A stretch of DNA of 60,953 nucleotides from Brucella sp. 21LCYQ03. Its GTDB lineage: Bacteria > Pseudomonadota > Alphaproteobacteria > Rhizobiales > Rhizobiaceae. The notes beneath the pieces were generated by a model, which saw nothing but the letters and a program-made list of their open reading frames with translations, searched no databases and was not told the DNA's origin. The stretch spans positions 1 through 60,953 of the forward strand of contig NZ_JAMJWE010000021.1 in assembly GCF_023554105.1 (NCBI RefSeq). Reading direction: 5' to 3'. The translations under genes and the position numbers were made by a program. Positions 53,842-60,953 of the stretch are shown here, piece after piece; position 1 is the stretch's first letter, and each line of letters starts with the position of its first letter.

Positions 53842-55272
53842 ATGACAGACCTTGTTTCCAAGAAAACAAACGAACTGATCGACCCGCAGGCACAACTATT
53901 GGTGAATTTTCTCGATGAGATGGGGCTCCCATCGGACAATATTATCGCCAGTCAAGAGGAACGTCGCACCATCGGAGCAAACCTAGAAGGTCTAATCCGC
54001 GACCTACCAGCCGAGGTCAAGAAGGACGCGCGTTATCTTTCCAAGTTTGTTATCGGAGCTGGGTTTGGCCTGTTCGACTACTCTCTCAACGCGGTCTGGA
54101 ACGAGGTCGTTCTGAACCTGCGCCGCAAGGCTACGGTCTACGGACTGGAGATTTTCTTCGATGCCGCTGTCGGAGGCAGCAAAGCTCGCGAACATTATAA
54201 AACAGAGGATGATTTGGCCTCCCTCAAGGATTCCGTACTTCTTGACACATGCCGCAAGTTGGAGTTGATATCCGACACTACTTATAAGAAACTCAAGCAT
54301 ATCCTCGATATGAGAAACGACATTGGCATCTCGCATCCGACAAGTTATGCAATTAACGCCTATGAGCTTCTCGGTTGGTTAAAAACTTGCGTATCAGAGG
54401 TTCTAAATGACAATCCGACCGAGGCTGCCCTTCAGGTACAAGCATTCATCAAGAATCTGCGAGAAGCGACTGATCCGTTAGACAATTCGAAGGTTCAGGC
54501 GATTGTGGGTCGATTCCAGCAGCTTCCGACCCATCTATGTGGAAACTTGTTACGTACGATGTTCGGACTTTACGTCGTGAACGCTACGCACCCCGTTGTG
54601 CGGAAGAACATCTCTCTCATTGCACCTGCGCTCTGGGCGACATGCCGTGATGAAGCTAAATACAAGCTAGGCATCGTTCTTGAAGGCTATAATGTCAATT
54701 TATACAAAGATAAACATGTCCTTGGCGAAGAATTCTTTAAAGTTGTTGGTGGGAACGCATTCCGCTCACCTTCTGAGCGTGTCATTATTGTTGATGAATT
54801 AATCACAGATCTTCACGACAAACATGATGGTTGGGACAACTTTCATCACGAGCCGCCAGTAGCTGCGCGGCTATATTCATATGTGCCAGATCAACAGTCT
54901 ATTTTTGATAATCTCGCTCAACGTCTTTTTAAGACTGTACTCATGTGTCGTATTGGACGGGGTGTGTCATATTATGAAGGCGTTTCTCCGGGTGGCAAAC
55001 AATACTACGACAATATTCTTTCTCTAGCCGGTGACAAGTATGCGGCGCATGTCATGGTTGCTTTGACTGACTTTGAAATCCAAAGCAAGCTGGGGCGCCC
55101 GCTCTGCTGTAAACATGCAAAAGCAGCGCTCACGGTAGTCAAGGGAAATGTTATCAATGAGCGGCTCTTAGAATGCCTCGATTATTTGATAGCCAATATA
55201 GAAACGAGTGCGAGTTGCGCATCGAGCTCTGACTTCAAGAAATTATCTGCTAACTACATAAACTGGAGTTAG
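53842..55272 (+). CDS. Unknown protein with HEPN-like ribonuclease motif, island cargo
   Basis: 476 residues from the ATG at 53842 (a TTG four codons earlier is possible). I do not recognise the whole protein. Residues 80-175 look like a HEPN helical domain: FDYSLNAVWNEVVLNLRRKA, then a helix pair and RNDIGISH (Arg158 to His165), which fits the Rx4-6H nuclease motif with a polar residue after Arg. The remaining 300 residues are mostly helical with several Cys and His (PLCCKHAKAAL near the end). HEPN proteins are common RNases in Abi and toxin systems. First gene after the tRNA, alone, AT-richer than its chromosomal neighbours. A defence role is a hypothesis. Confidence 0.75.
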   Translation: MTDLVSKKTNELIDPQAQLLVNFLDEMGLPSDNIIASQEERRTIGANLEGLIRDLPAEVKKDARYLSKFVIGAGFGLFDYSLNAVWNEVVLNLRRKATVYGLEIFFDAAVGGSKAREHYKTEDDLASLKDSVLLDTCRKLELISDTTYKKLKHILDMRNDIGISHPTSYAINAYELLGWLKTCVSEVLNDNPTEAALQVQAFIKNLREATDPLDNSKVQAIVGRFQQLPTHLCGNLLRTMFGLYVVNATHPVVRKNISLIAPALWATCRDEAKYKLGIVLEGYNVNLYKDKHVLGEEFFKVVGGNAFRSPSERVIIVDELITDLHDKHDGWDNFHHEPPVAARLYSYVPDQQSIFDNLAQRLFKTVLMCRIGRGVSYYEGVSPGGKQYYDNILSLAGDKYAAHVMVALTDFEIQSKLGRPLCCKHAKAALTVVKGNVINERLLECLDYLIANIETSASCASSSDFKKLSANYINWS

Positions 55273-55545
55273 CAGGATCGTTTTGATCACGATCTCTGAA
55301 TCCTGTGGGCGTAGGTTACTTATGCCCACAGGATTGACTTTGGCTAACGTTTCATCCGCTCTGTATTCATAACTTTGTAGCATGAACGTCAAACCCACGC
55401 GCATTCTTGCTGTGACTGAACTACAAGAGGCCGCCGCGGCTCTTTCGTTCGATGGGATTAAATGTAAAGGTGAATAGTACTGGCGACAGGTGCTACAGAG
55501 CGTGGATAACAGGTCGGATTTGACAATTGTTTAGAGAAAAGGCAT
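55273..55545. other. Island spacer with hairpins
   Basis: No credible gene is seen. A 31-codon ATG frame at 55382-55477 (MNVKPTRILAVTELQEAAAA...) lacks a ribosome-binding site and may be a fragment. A small dyad GATCG-N9-CGATC at 55275-55293 and the long hairpin at 55299-55335 follow the HEPN-like gene. Confidence 0.5.
55299..55335 (+). terminator. Long hairpin after the HEPN-like gene
   Basis: Perfect 12-bp arms AATCCTGTGGGC (55299-55310) and GCCCACAGGATT (55324-55335) with a 13-base loop. No T-run follows, only GACTTT. It may end the HEPN-like transcript or be a structured RNA or protein-binding dyad. Confidence 0.5.
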
Positions 55546-55800
55546 TCAGCTTTCTAAAATTTGAAGCCCTGAATCTTCAGCAATCCCGATAATCTTTTGT
55601 GGATCAGAACCGATTGCCCGACTAACCGCTATAAATTCCGCAATATCAAGTCTACGCTCGCCCTGTTCAAATTTTGACACGAAGGTTTGGCGCTGCCCAA
55701 TCCGCTTACCAAGTTCGACCTGAGTGATACCAGCGTCCTTTCGAGCCGCAATAAGCAACTCGATCATCCTACTATAAAGGTCGGGCTGAAAAGATGACAA
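55546..55800 (-). CDS. XRE-family HTH regulator
   Basis: 84 residues, a single Cro/CI-type HTH (about 15-70) with ARKDAGITQVELGKRIGQRQ and TFVSKFEQGERRLDIAEFIA. Stand-alone regulators of this size repress their own and a neighbouring promoter. It is divergent from the 242-residue gene, and the 109-base gap between the two start codons holds a perfect 21-bp palindrome, the likely operator. Such pairs are common in toxin-antitoxin and phage-defence control. Confidence 0.9.
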   Translation of the reverse strand: MSSFQPDLYSRMIELLIAARKDAGITQVELGKRIGQRQTFVSKFEQGERRLDIAEFIAVSRAIGSDPQKIIGIAEDSGLQILES

Positions 55801-55849
55801 TAGGACCGCCAGATTTGATAACTAGCAACCTATTTGAACCCGATTTTTA

Positions 55850-55870
55850 AATACCCCAAATTGGGGTATT
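55850..55870. promoter_or_regulatory. Perfect 21-bp palindromic operator
   Basis: Arms AATACCCCAA (55850-55859) and TTGGGGTATT (55861-55870) around a central A. Directly adjoining it is TTGACA (55871-55876), a good -35 box for the rightward gene. A repressor bound here would block that promoter. It lies 50 bases from the XRE gene start, so XRE autoregulation is also likely. Confidence 0.8.
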
Positions 55871-55909
55871 TTGACATACTGGGCACGCTGTTTGATTCGG
55901 GAGGCGTGC

Positions 55910-56638
55910 TTGAAACATCAATACGTTGGGGACATAAACGACTACCGTAAATACGCTTTGCTTCGGGCCTTGTCGGCAGAAGGAACCAATTCGATAGGCA
56001 TCTGCTGGATGTTGACGCCTGAAGATGGGCGTCCAGATGGGAACAAGCTCAGCTACTTGCGGCAGCCGGATGGATTCCGCCATTTCGACCCGGAACTGTT
56101 CGACATTCTTGTCCAAGCTGCGGGCGAGCCGGACCGCCGCCGTTTGCAAGTGATTGAAGACAGCGGCGCAATTCCGCAGGCAACCTATTTCAACGAGCTT
56201 CTGCCGGACGACACTATGGGGCGGCGAGCCTTCATGAGCCGCTGCGCCATCGCACTTGGCAACACCGATCTCGTGTTCTTTGATCCCGACAACGGCTTGG
56301 AAGTGTCTTTGAGGAAGGACCGGAAGAATTCGTCCAAGTACCTCTATCTAGACGAAGTCGTAGAATTCTACGGCACGGGCAACTCACTCTTAATCTACCA
56401 GCATTTTCCACGCATCGAGCGAAAAGCATTTATCGCACAACGCTCGGAACAATTACGCGAGGCAGCACCGGGTTGCTCAATATGGGCATTTACGACGGCC
56501 CATGTTGTCTTCTTTCTTGTTCTGAACCCAAGCAGCTCTGAGCAATTACTTGATGCAGCCGAAGCTGCGGCACATCGTTGGCAGCCGGGCTTTATAAAGG
56601 CCAAACATCTGGGTTTTGATGAGTTATCACGCGAATAA
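55910..56638 (+). CDS. Unknown 242-residue protein, HQYVGDINDYRKY family
   Basis: I chose the TTG at 55910 because GGGAGG lies 6 bases before it and because the longer frame would begin inside the -35 box. The protein starts MKHQYVGDINDYRKYALLRA. Other conserved-looking blocks are IGICWMLTPEDGR, DLVFFDPDNGLE near 130, SSKYLYLDEVVEFY and LLIYQHFPRIERK. I recall similar uncharacterised proteins scattered in bacteria and phages, but no function. The DPDNG stretch after a hydrophobic strand resembles a Rossmann-like or metal-binding active site. Its expression is probably repressed by the divergent XRE protein. Confidence 0.8.
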   Translation: MKHQYVGDINDYRKYALLRALSAEGTNSIGICWMLTPEDGRPDGNKLSYLRQPDGFRHFDPELFDILVQAAGEPDRRRLQVIEDSGAIPQATYFNELLPDDTMGRRAFMSRCAIALGNTDLVFFDPDNGLEVSLRKDRKNSSKYLYLDEVVEFYGTGNSLLIYQHFPRIERKAFIAQRSEQLREAAPGCSIWAFTTAHVVFFLVLNPSSSEQLLDAAEAAAHRWQPGFIKAKHLGFDELSRE

Positions 56639-56704
56639 TTGACGGGGATTTTCCGTCGTGTTTTTTTGAAAAATTTTTGTCTCAACGGCTTGGGAGTTAA
56701 TTTG

Positions 56705-57265
56705 ATGCCACTAAATTACTTTTTGCGGCCAGCTCTTGTTATATCGACATTGGGCCTTGCAGCCTGCGCTCCAATAGAAACCAAAAGCTCGCTTGTCACC
56801 CCAATAACGGCCAGTGTTATGTCTGCGGGTCCCGGCGACACTGTGATGAAATTACAATCGCGGCGCGCTCTGCCAAATGCGTTTGGGAAAGCAGACCTGT
56901 TCGGGCGAACCACGAATGCAGGCGGCACAACCGTGCGCTTTGTAGGCAGTCGTGGCGGTCAGGCGATGTTTGAGCGTACAGATGTAGATGTAGAAAGCAA
57001 TGCAACAACTATGTCAGAAACGCCGCTGGTACTTCCACATACCACTAGAACCAATATCGACGGCTCGGTTGGCACCGCGCCTATTTCTGGAACGGCCACG
57101 TCAACGTCCTACCAGTTCGTTCCAGCGCGTGGATCATCCTCATATGCCACAGCGTCTCGTCCCATCCAGTTCAGTCTCGGCAAGGGCGAGAGCGTTAAGA
57201 TCGTCGGAAAGACTTTGCGTATCGTTCGTGTTGGTGCAGCATCGGTGGAATATCGCATCGAATGA
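56705..57265 (+). CDS. Small predicted lipoprotein
   Basis: 186 residues from the ATG at 56705 (GGGAG site). Lipoprotein signal with lipobox LAAC (Cys20, from STLGLAAC). The mature part is Thr/Ser-rich with no recognised domain, probably beta-rich (TTVRFVGSRGGQAMFERTDV, GKTLRIVRVGAASVEYRIE). Lys/Thr after the Cys region does not mark inner-membrane retention, so outer-membrane placement is likely. It lies in the island between unknown genes. A 14-bp palindrome CATACCTAGGTATG follows at 57273-57286. Confidence 0.75.
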   Translation: MPLNYFLRPALVISTLGLAACAPIETKSSLVTPITASVMSAGPGDTVMKLQSRRALPNAFGKADLFGRTTNAGGTTVRFVGSRGGQAMFERTDVDVESNATTMSETPLVLPHTTRTNIDGSVGTAPISGTATSTSYQFVPARGSSSYATASRPIQFSLGKGESVKIVGKTLRIVRVGAASVEYRIE

Positions 57266-57643
57266 TTTGCTTCATACCTAGGTATGTCTTCAAATTAATT
57301 CGCGAGGCAGACTGGGTCCCATGTAACTGTTGGACAACGCCGTTGTCGGGGGGGATGCGAAAAATTCGGCCCGCTCGAAATTAAAAGCAGTGCAGCCACG
57401 GCGGCTGCACCATGCAACGGGGACGCCACGCACAGGAAGGCATACGCGAAACCAGCAGGCACTGGGCCAGCTATATACATAGCGGACGGGTGGCAGCGCC
57501 CGTCCTTGGCCCGCCCCTGCCATGCAAACAAATGTGGCAGTGCTGCATCAATCGAACTTCGGCTAACAGATTGAATTTACGCGAATACTTTTGTGGAGCT
57601 TCTCTTCGTGTTTTCTTTTTTGGAGAAGAGACAGGAGAACACG
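57266..57643. other. Structured non-coding stretch in the island
   Basis: 378 bases with no convincing gene but several dyads: the perfect palindrome CATACCTAGGTATG (57273-57286), the hairpin GTGCAGCC-N5-GGCTGCAC (57390-57410) and GACGGG-N7-CCCGTC near 57483-57501. Much of the middle is GC-rich against its surroundings. It may encode a structured RNA or hold regulatory sites; neither is proven. Confidence 0.4.
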
Positions 57644-57805
57644 ATGCATATCATGGTGAGAAATAAGCGTAACGGCGCGGAAGAATGGATTCCATTGGAG
57701 CAGGCCGCTGAACTCATGCGGATTGCCGCCGACGAGATTGACGGTGCGCTGGAGGAATTCGGTGAATGCGAGGGTGGAGACTACATTGCCCTTCAACCGG
57801 AATAA
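57644..57805 (+). CDS. Small acidic protein (53 residues)
   Basis: ATG at 57644 with an excellent AGGAGA site. The sequence MHIMVRNKRNGAEEWIPLEQ continues with a helix-rich acidic part (AAELMRIAADEIDGALEEFG). No family is recognised. It is followed after 32 bases by a strong terminator, which supports it as an expressed gene. Small acidic proteins in islands can be antitoxins, anti-repressors or phage-like regulators; nothing here decides between these. Confidence 0.65.
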   Translation: MHIMVRNKRNGAEEWIPLEQAAELMRIAADEIDGALEEFGECEGGDYIALQPE

Positions 57806-57837
57806 GCAACAGCTAGAAACAATTAATTGAACAGATG

Positions 57838-57870
57838 GCGGGCGTCGGTTTCGACCGACGCCCGCTTTGT
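57838..57870 (+). terminator. Rho-independent terminator
   Basis: Perfect 11-bp arms GCGGGCGTCGG (57838-57848) and CCGACGCCCGC (57855-57865), 6-base loop, then TTTGTATT. It ends the plus-strand small gene and sits just past the minus-strand integrase stop. Confidence 0.85.
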
Positions 57871-57871
57871 A

Positions 57872-59110
57872 TTATCCAGCGTAAGCGCGATCTAGCGCTT
57901 CGATAGCAACATTAGCATTGCGGACAGCCTGCGTATAATGACCAAGCGTCACCGTTGGATTGGCGTGGCCTGCAATCTTTGCCACCAGTCCAACCTCGAT
58001 TCCCTCCGCCTGCAATGTGGAAATGAACGAGTGTCGCGCCGAATGCGGTGTCACGTAAGGCACATTCAATTGCTTGAACGCTGGCACCCAAAGCCGCTTC
58101 CGAAAATTCTGGTATAGGAACGCTCCGCCGCCGCCAAGACGCGGCAACGGCCATGCCTGTAGCCGTCCCGGCCCCGGAAAGACCCGCTGTAATTCCCCTT
58201 TCCTACGTGGACAACGCACGCGCCACGCCAACAACATTTCGCGCAGCACCGCGCTCATTGGAACTTCTCGTGTTCCCGCTTCCGTCTTGGTCGTCTCGGT
58301 CAACGACCCGTCGCGCTCCTGAATGCGACAAATGCGAATAATATTCTTCTCGAAATCGACATCACTCCATAATAGACCCAACTGTTCAGACGGGCGCGTT
58401 CCGGCAAGAAACGGAAAGGCATAATAAATGCCGTATTCTGGATCTAGCTTGGCGGCAGCAATAAGTTTGGCGATATGTTCCGGTGTAAGAATAACACGCC
58501 GTTGACGCGTTCGGGCGCGCACAAGCCCGGTAGGCATGGATGGCGCACGAACCAAAAAGTCTTCCTCAGCAAGCGCCAGAATAGACTTGAGATGACTCTT
58601 GGCGCGGTTGGCGGTGTAGGTGCCGCATTGCTCAGCTACCGTCTTGTACCATGCGTGGATCATGGCGGTGGTCAATTCCGTCAGCTTGACATCGCCCAGC
58701 AATTTCAAGAAGCGGGCAGACTTCGGTGGAACGCCATTCTCCGTGTATTTTGCACGCTCTTGCGCCGTTCCGATCAACAGTGGCCCACGGATTGCACCGT
58801 TGACCACGACCTTATAGCCCTGAAACGTCGACGACTTCACCTTAGTTTCACGGTCTTCCAGCCAGTGATTAATGGCCTGTGATACAGTGGGTGCTTTCCG
58901 CTCATCCACATACCGGCCATCCATAACCTTTACCAATAGATCGTTGCGGAAGGCTTCAGCGTTCTTCTTGCGATTGAAAGCGCGGCGGCGGCGCTTGTTC
59001 AAGATTGGGTCTTTGTACTCACAATACCACTGCGGGTATTCGGCAATGGTTCCATCACTCAGCTTGCGACGACGCGTGGTACTAGTAATTGAGATATTGA
59101 AGTCTTTCAT
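57872..59110 (-). CDS. Tyrosine recombinase (site-specific integrase)
   Basis: 412 residues from the ATG at 59110; an extension to 59236 would add residues unlike the family. An N-terminal arm-binding region (YPQWYCEYKDPILNKRRRRA) and SAM-like core-binding domain precede the catalytic domain. Catalytic residues are seen as Arg in LAGTRPSEQLG, HxxR in TPHSARHSFIST, His in KIAGHANPTVTLG and Tyr in HYTQAV. It should insert the element at an att site, most simply the tRNA-Gly 3' end. It stands 4.3 kb from that tRNA, farther than usual, so the left arm has probably gained cargo. Confidence 0.95.
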   Translation of the reverse strand: MKDFNISITSTTRRRKLSDGTIAEYPQWYCEYKDPILNKRRRRAFNRKKNAEAFRNDLLVKVMDGRYVDERKAPTVSQAINHWLEDRETKVKSSTFQGYKVVVNGAIRGPLLIGTAQERAKYTENGVPPKSARFLKLLGDVKLTELTTAMIHAWYKTVAEQCGTYTANRAKSHLKSILALAEEDFLVRAPSMPTGLVRARTRQRRVILTPEHIAKLIAAAKLDPEYGIYYAFPFLAGTRPSEQLGLLWSDVDFEKNIIRICRIQERDGSLTETTKTEAGTREVPMSAVLREMLLAWRVRCPRRKGELQRVFPGPGRLQAWPLPRLGGGGAFLYQNFRKRLWVPAFKQLNVPYVTPHSARHSFISTLQAEGIEVGLVAKIAGHANPTVTLGHYTQAVRNANVAIEALDRAYAG

Positions 59111-59618
59111 TTTCTTGCTCGCATTTGACAAAAATTGCGAGAAAAACACGGCGAAACAACCAGAACAATTAATCGTCAGTTGTTTGGGAAAGCCAAAAAA
59201 TGGCTCGAATTGTAACCAGCCGTGTAACGTCTGCATATCGTTGAAAAGCGAGACCGCGAGACGACGCGGTCGTGAGTGGATTTGATTCCTCCCTCACCGA
59301 GGTTGAAATCGCCGCTCAAGACCTTTGCAGAACTCTCACGACAACTGGCGTTACAACCCAGAACACTGGCAAAGCGGAACGGTAAAGCTCAGCAGCAGTG
59401 TTCCAGTAGCCCACACAGACGGCCAGTCGTCCAGTAGGCAGGGCCGCCGTGGCGCAAAGGAATACTTAAGCGCCTCAGCCAAATGTAGCTAGTGTAGGTG
59501 GTGCCGCCCACTGACACCCACCTGCGGGCCGCTAGCGCGGTGTACAGTGTATAGCAATTTTTACTTCCCCCCTTAAGGGAGGTCGCATAGCTACACTAGC
59601 ACCACCGCACCATAAGAC
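59111..59618. other. Repeat-rich non-coding stretch between integrase and primase/helicase
   Basis: No gene is seen. It holds a hairpin GACCGCG-N6-CGCGGTC (59252-59271) near the integrase promoter. CTAGTGTAG occurs twice in opposite orientation: 59489-59497 followed by GTGGTG, and as CTACACTAG at 59591-59599 followed by CACCACC. A weaker copy ACAGTGTATAG lies near 59544, and CCCTTAAGGG near 59570-59579. Such iteron-like repeats beside a primase gene suggest a replication origin of the element. This is inference. Confidence 0.5.
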
Positions 59619-60953
59619 TTAACGCAACCTCTGAAGCATTTCGTCCGGTTCAGGCATGTGTTCGGTTTCTTCTACCCAAATGCGGAGCGGACGTGCCTTA
59701 TTGGTTCGCGGAAGCATTTCCACATGCAAGCCGATTGAAGCCATGCCATGGGTCAAGCGCTGAAGTGCGTTCGACAAATGAGATGCATTCTTTGGCAACT
59801 GTGGGTCGTATCGGTCCTGCTGGCCCTGCAGTTTTTCATGTAAATCACCCACTGTCCCTTCGTAAACGCGATCTGGCCCGAGATTGTCGAGCAGTTTGAA
59901 GAGCGCGAGAACAATTGGATGGTTGATGGTGTTTTCAATCGTCACCTCTTTCACACTGTCCTCAAGAGCGGCAAGGAATGCACCTTCCGGTAAGCCAGTG
60001 GCAGGTTCAGCAGCTACAAGCCATTGTGCCGCGTCCGCCATTCTGACGGTTGTTGGCGGTTCGACGCTGTCAAACCGACGTAAGGCCAAACTGACGATGT
60101 CGAACAGTTCAGCCAAGATACCGGGCAAAATTTCTTCAAAGCGCTTGTTGAGTTCTCGCTCGGTTCGCCGCGCACCTTCGGAAATTGTCGGCAATTTTAG
60201 AGCGATAGCGCGGTCCAAAAGATCGTGCTGGCTGGCAAACTCCCCTATACCGTTAATTATTATCGGGCGAGCGTTCTTGAACATGCGTTGCTCATCGTCT
60301 GCGTAGAACTTACGCGTACTGAAACCACCTCCTGTCAACATCGCACAAATCGCGTCAGATAAGTCCCATCGAACTGAGGATGTATTGTCATAAATAAGCA
60401 GCCAACTCTGGGCAGCCTGAATTGCCAGTGTGTGCTCTTCTCTTGGGAGGCGGGCTTTTTCCAGCGCATTCGGATCGATAATTCGCTTTACCAATTCGCT
60501 GATTTTACTCTTTCCGCTACCATGGCCACCACTCAAGAGCAGAACCATGTAAGGGTGAACAGGTTTCAGCGAAATCAGCAAGAATGCCAGAAGCAGAACC
60601 CAATTCTTATCGTCCAGTTGCAATAAATTCCGCAGGTCGGATAATCGTCCTCTGGTTTCATCCGGCAAAACCTGTACCACGAAACCAGCAGGGCGCTGAA
60701 AGTGTATGGGAGCGTTGTTGACGAGTTCCCACCCCTCTGCCGATATTCTGACGATAGTTCCATCAGCTTCGCCAGAGTCGTAGTAAACTTCTTCTTCGTT
60801 CCCAGCGATACGGACATTCACTTTGGACAGCGCGCCTTCGTAGTGGGCTTTAGCGTCCATCAGGTCCAACACTTCGGTCAGAGCATCGCGTGTTGATTGC
60901 CGCTGAGAACTGACCCAGTTTGGGGTGATATTTCCATTTAGAATTGACCCATG
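59619..60953 (-). CDS. Primase/helicase-type ATPase, cut by the window edge
   Basis: The frame is open from the stop at 59619 to the last base, so the N-terminus lies outside; 444 residues are visible. A P-loop ATPase core has Walker A LSGGHGSGKSK, Walker B WLLIYDNTSS and a likely arginine finger in HDLLDRAIALKLP. This fits the helicase part of phage, plasmid or island replication proteins that often carry a primase domain in front. The GTG at 60872 is not the true start because coding continues upstream (VSSQRQSTRDALTEV). With the integrase and the iteron-like repeats it suggests a self-replicating integrative element. Confidence 0.85.
   Translation of the reverse strand, partial: HGSILNGNITPNWVSSQRQSTRDALTEVLDLMDAKAHYEGALSKVNVRIAGNEEEVYYDSGEADGTIVRISAEGWELVNNAPIHFQRPAGFVVQVLPDETRGRLSDLRNLLQLDDKNWVLLLAFLLISLKPVHPYMVLLLSGGHGSGKSKISELVKRIIDPNALEKARLPREEHTLAIQAAQSWLLIYDNTSSVRWDLSDAICAMLTGGGFSTRKFYADDEQRMFKNARPIIINGIGEFASQHDLLDRAIALKLPTISEGARRTERELNKRFEEILPGILAELFDIVSLALRRFDSVEPPTTVRMADAAQWLVAAEPATGLPEGAFLAALEDSVKEVTIENTINHPIVLALFKLLDNLGPDRVYEGTVGDLHEKLQGQQDRYDPQLPKNASHLSNALQRLTHGMASIGLHVEMLPRTNKARPLRIWVEETEHMPEPDEMLQRLR

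Noticed and set aside
55382..55477. 31-codon ORF in the island spacer
   Set aside because: No ribosome-binding site and no recognisable sequence; noted only as a possible fragment.
59250..59310. tRNA-like or att-like element near the integrase start
   Set aside because: There is a hairpin and a GATTCC stretch, but arms do not pair as a tRNA and it does not repeat the tRNA-Gly end.
1..60953. CRISPR array
   Set aside because: No series of regularly spaced direct repeats was seen by eye, and no cas-like gene was recognised.

Overview
The window looks like a chromosomal segment of an alphaproteobacterium of the Brucella/Ochrobactrum group. This is inferred from gene content and the style of the encoded proteins: cydAB, a Mo-hydroxylase cluster, bacteriophytochrome, aaeXAB-like exporter, leuB, Trm112, LON-domain protein, CnoX, and a ProX-type deacylase next to tRNA-Gly. 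No rRNA or species marker is present. The housekeeping genes are intact. Accessory DNA lies at both ends: a decayed insertion sequence on the left and a tRNA-associated integrative element on the right that runs off the window.

Layout. 1-1300: decayed DNA with an unidentified ORF fragment and an IS5-family transposase wreck. 1311-8158: a polar amino-acid ABC transporter (SBP, two permeases, ATPase), a 1015-residue kinase/M23/class-III aminotransferase fusion and a divergent Lrp/AsnC regulator. The promoter regions of the transporter and the regulator carry the same three-copy palindromic operator with identical spacing, so this looks like one small amine or amino-acid catabolic regulon. 8323-17663: a Tat-exported molybdenum hydroxylase system with two full-length large subunits, one 2Fe-2S subunit, a triheme cytochrome c, and the cofactor genes xdhC-like and mocA-like. 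17833-20805: cytochrome bd oxidase plus a small membrane protein. 21334-24813: a FecBCD-like metal-chelate ABC transporter whose last gene, overlapping by ATGA, is a pseudoazurin-type copper protein. 24943-32749: a Crp/Fnr regulator and a signalling block of bacteriophytochrome-HWE kinase-REC, REC-GGDEF diguanylate cyclase, hybrid kinase with Hpt and a small membrane protein.

33104-36986: an OsmF/YehYXW-type osmoprotectant importer. 37190-42989: an MscS channel and an exporter operon (DUF1656, HlyD, FUSC, TolC-like lipoprotein). 43271-49083: a Tat amidohydrolase, a GFA protein, an MHS-family transporter with a large periplasmic insertion, Ada, and an unknown membrane protein. 49145-53034: leuB, Trm112, LON-domain protein, CnoX, Ala-tRNA(Pro) deacylase.

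53469-60953: tRNA-Gly(GCC) followed by an integrative element. It carries a HEPN-motif protein directly after the tRNA, an XRE regulator facing an unknown 242-residue protein across a perfect 21-bp palindrome, a small lipoprotein, a 53-residue protein, a tyrosine integrase, a repeat-rich non-coding stretch and a primase/helicase-type ATPase cut by the window edge. The HEPN protein and the XRE/unknown pair are the best candidates for an undescribed defence or island-maintenance system.
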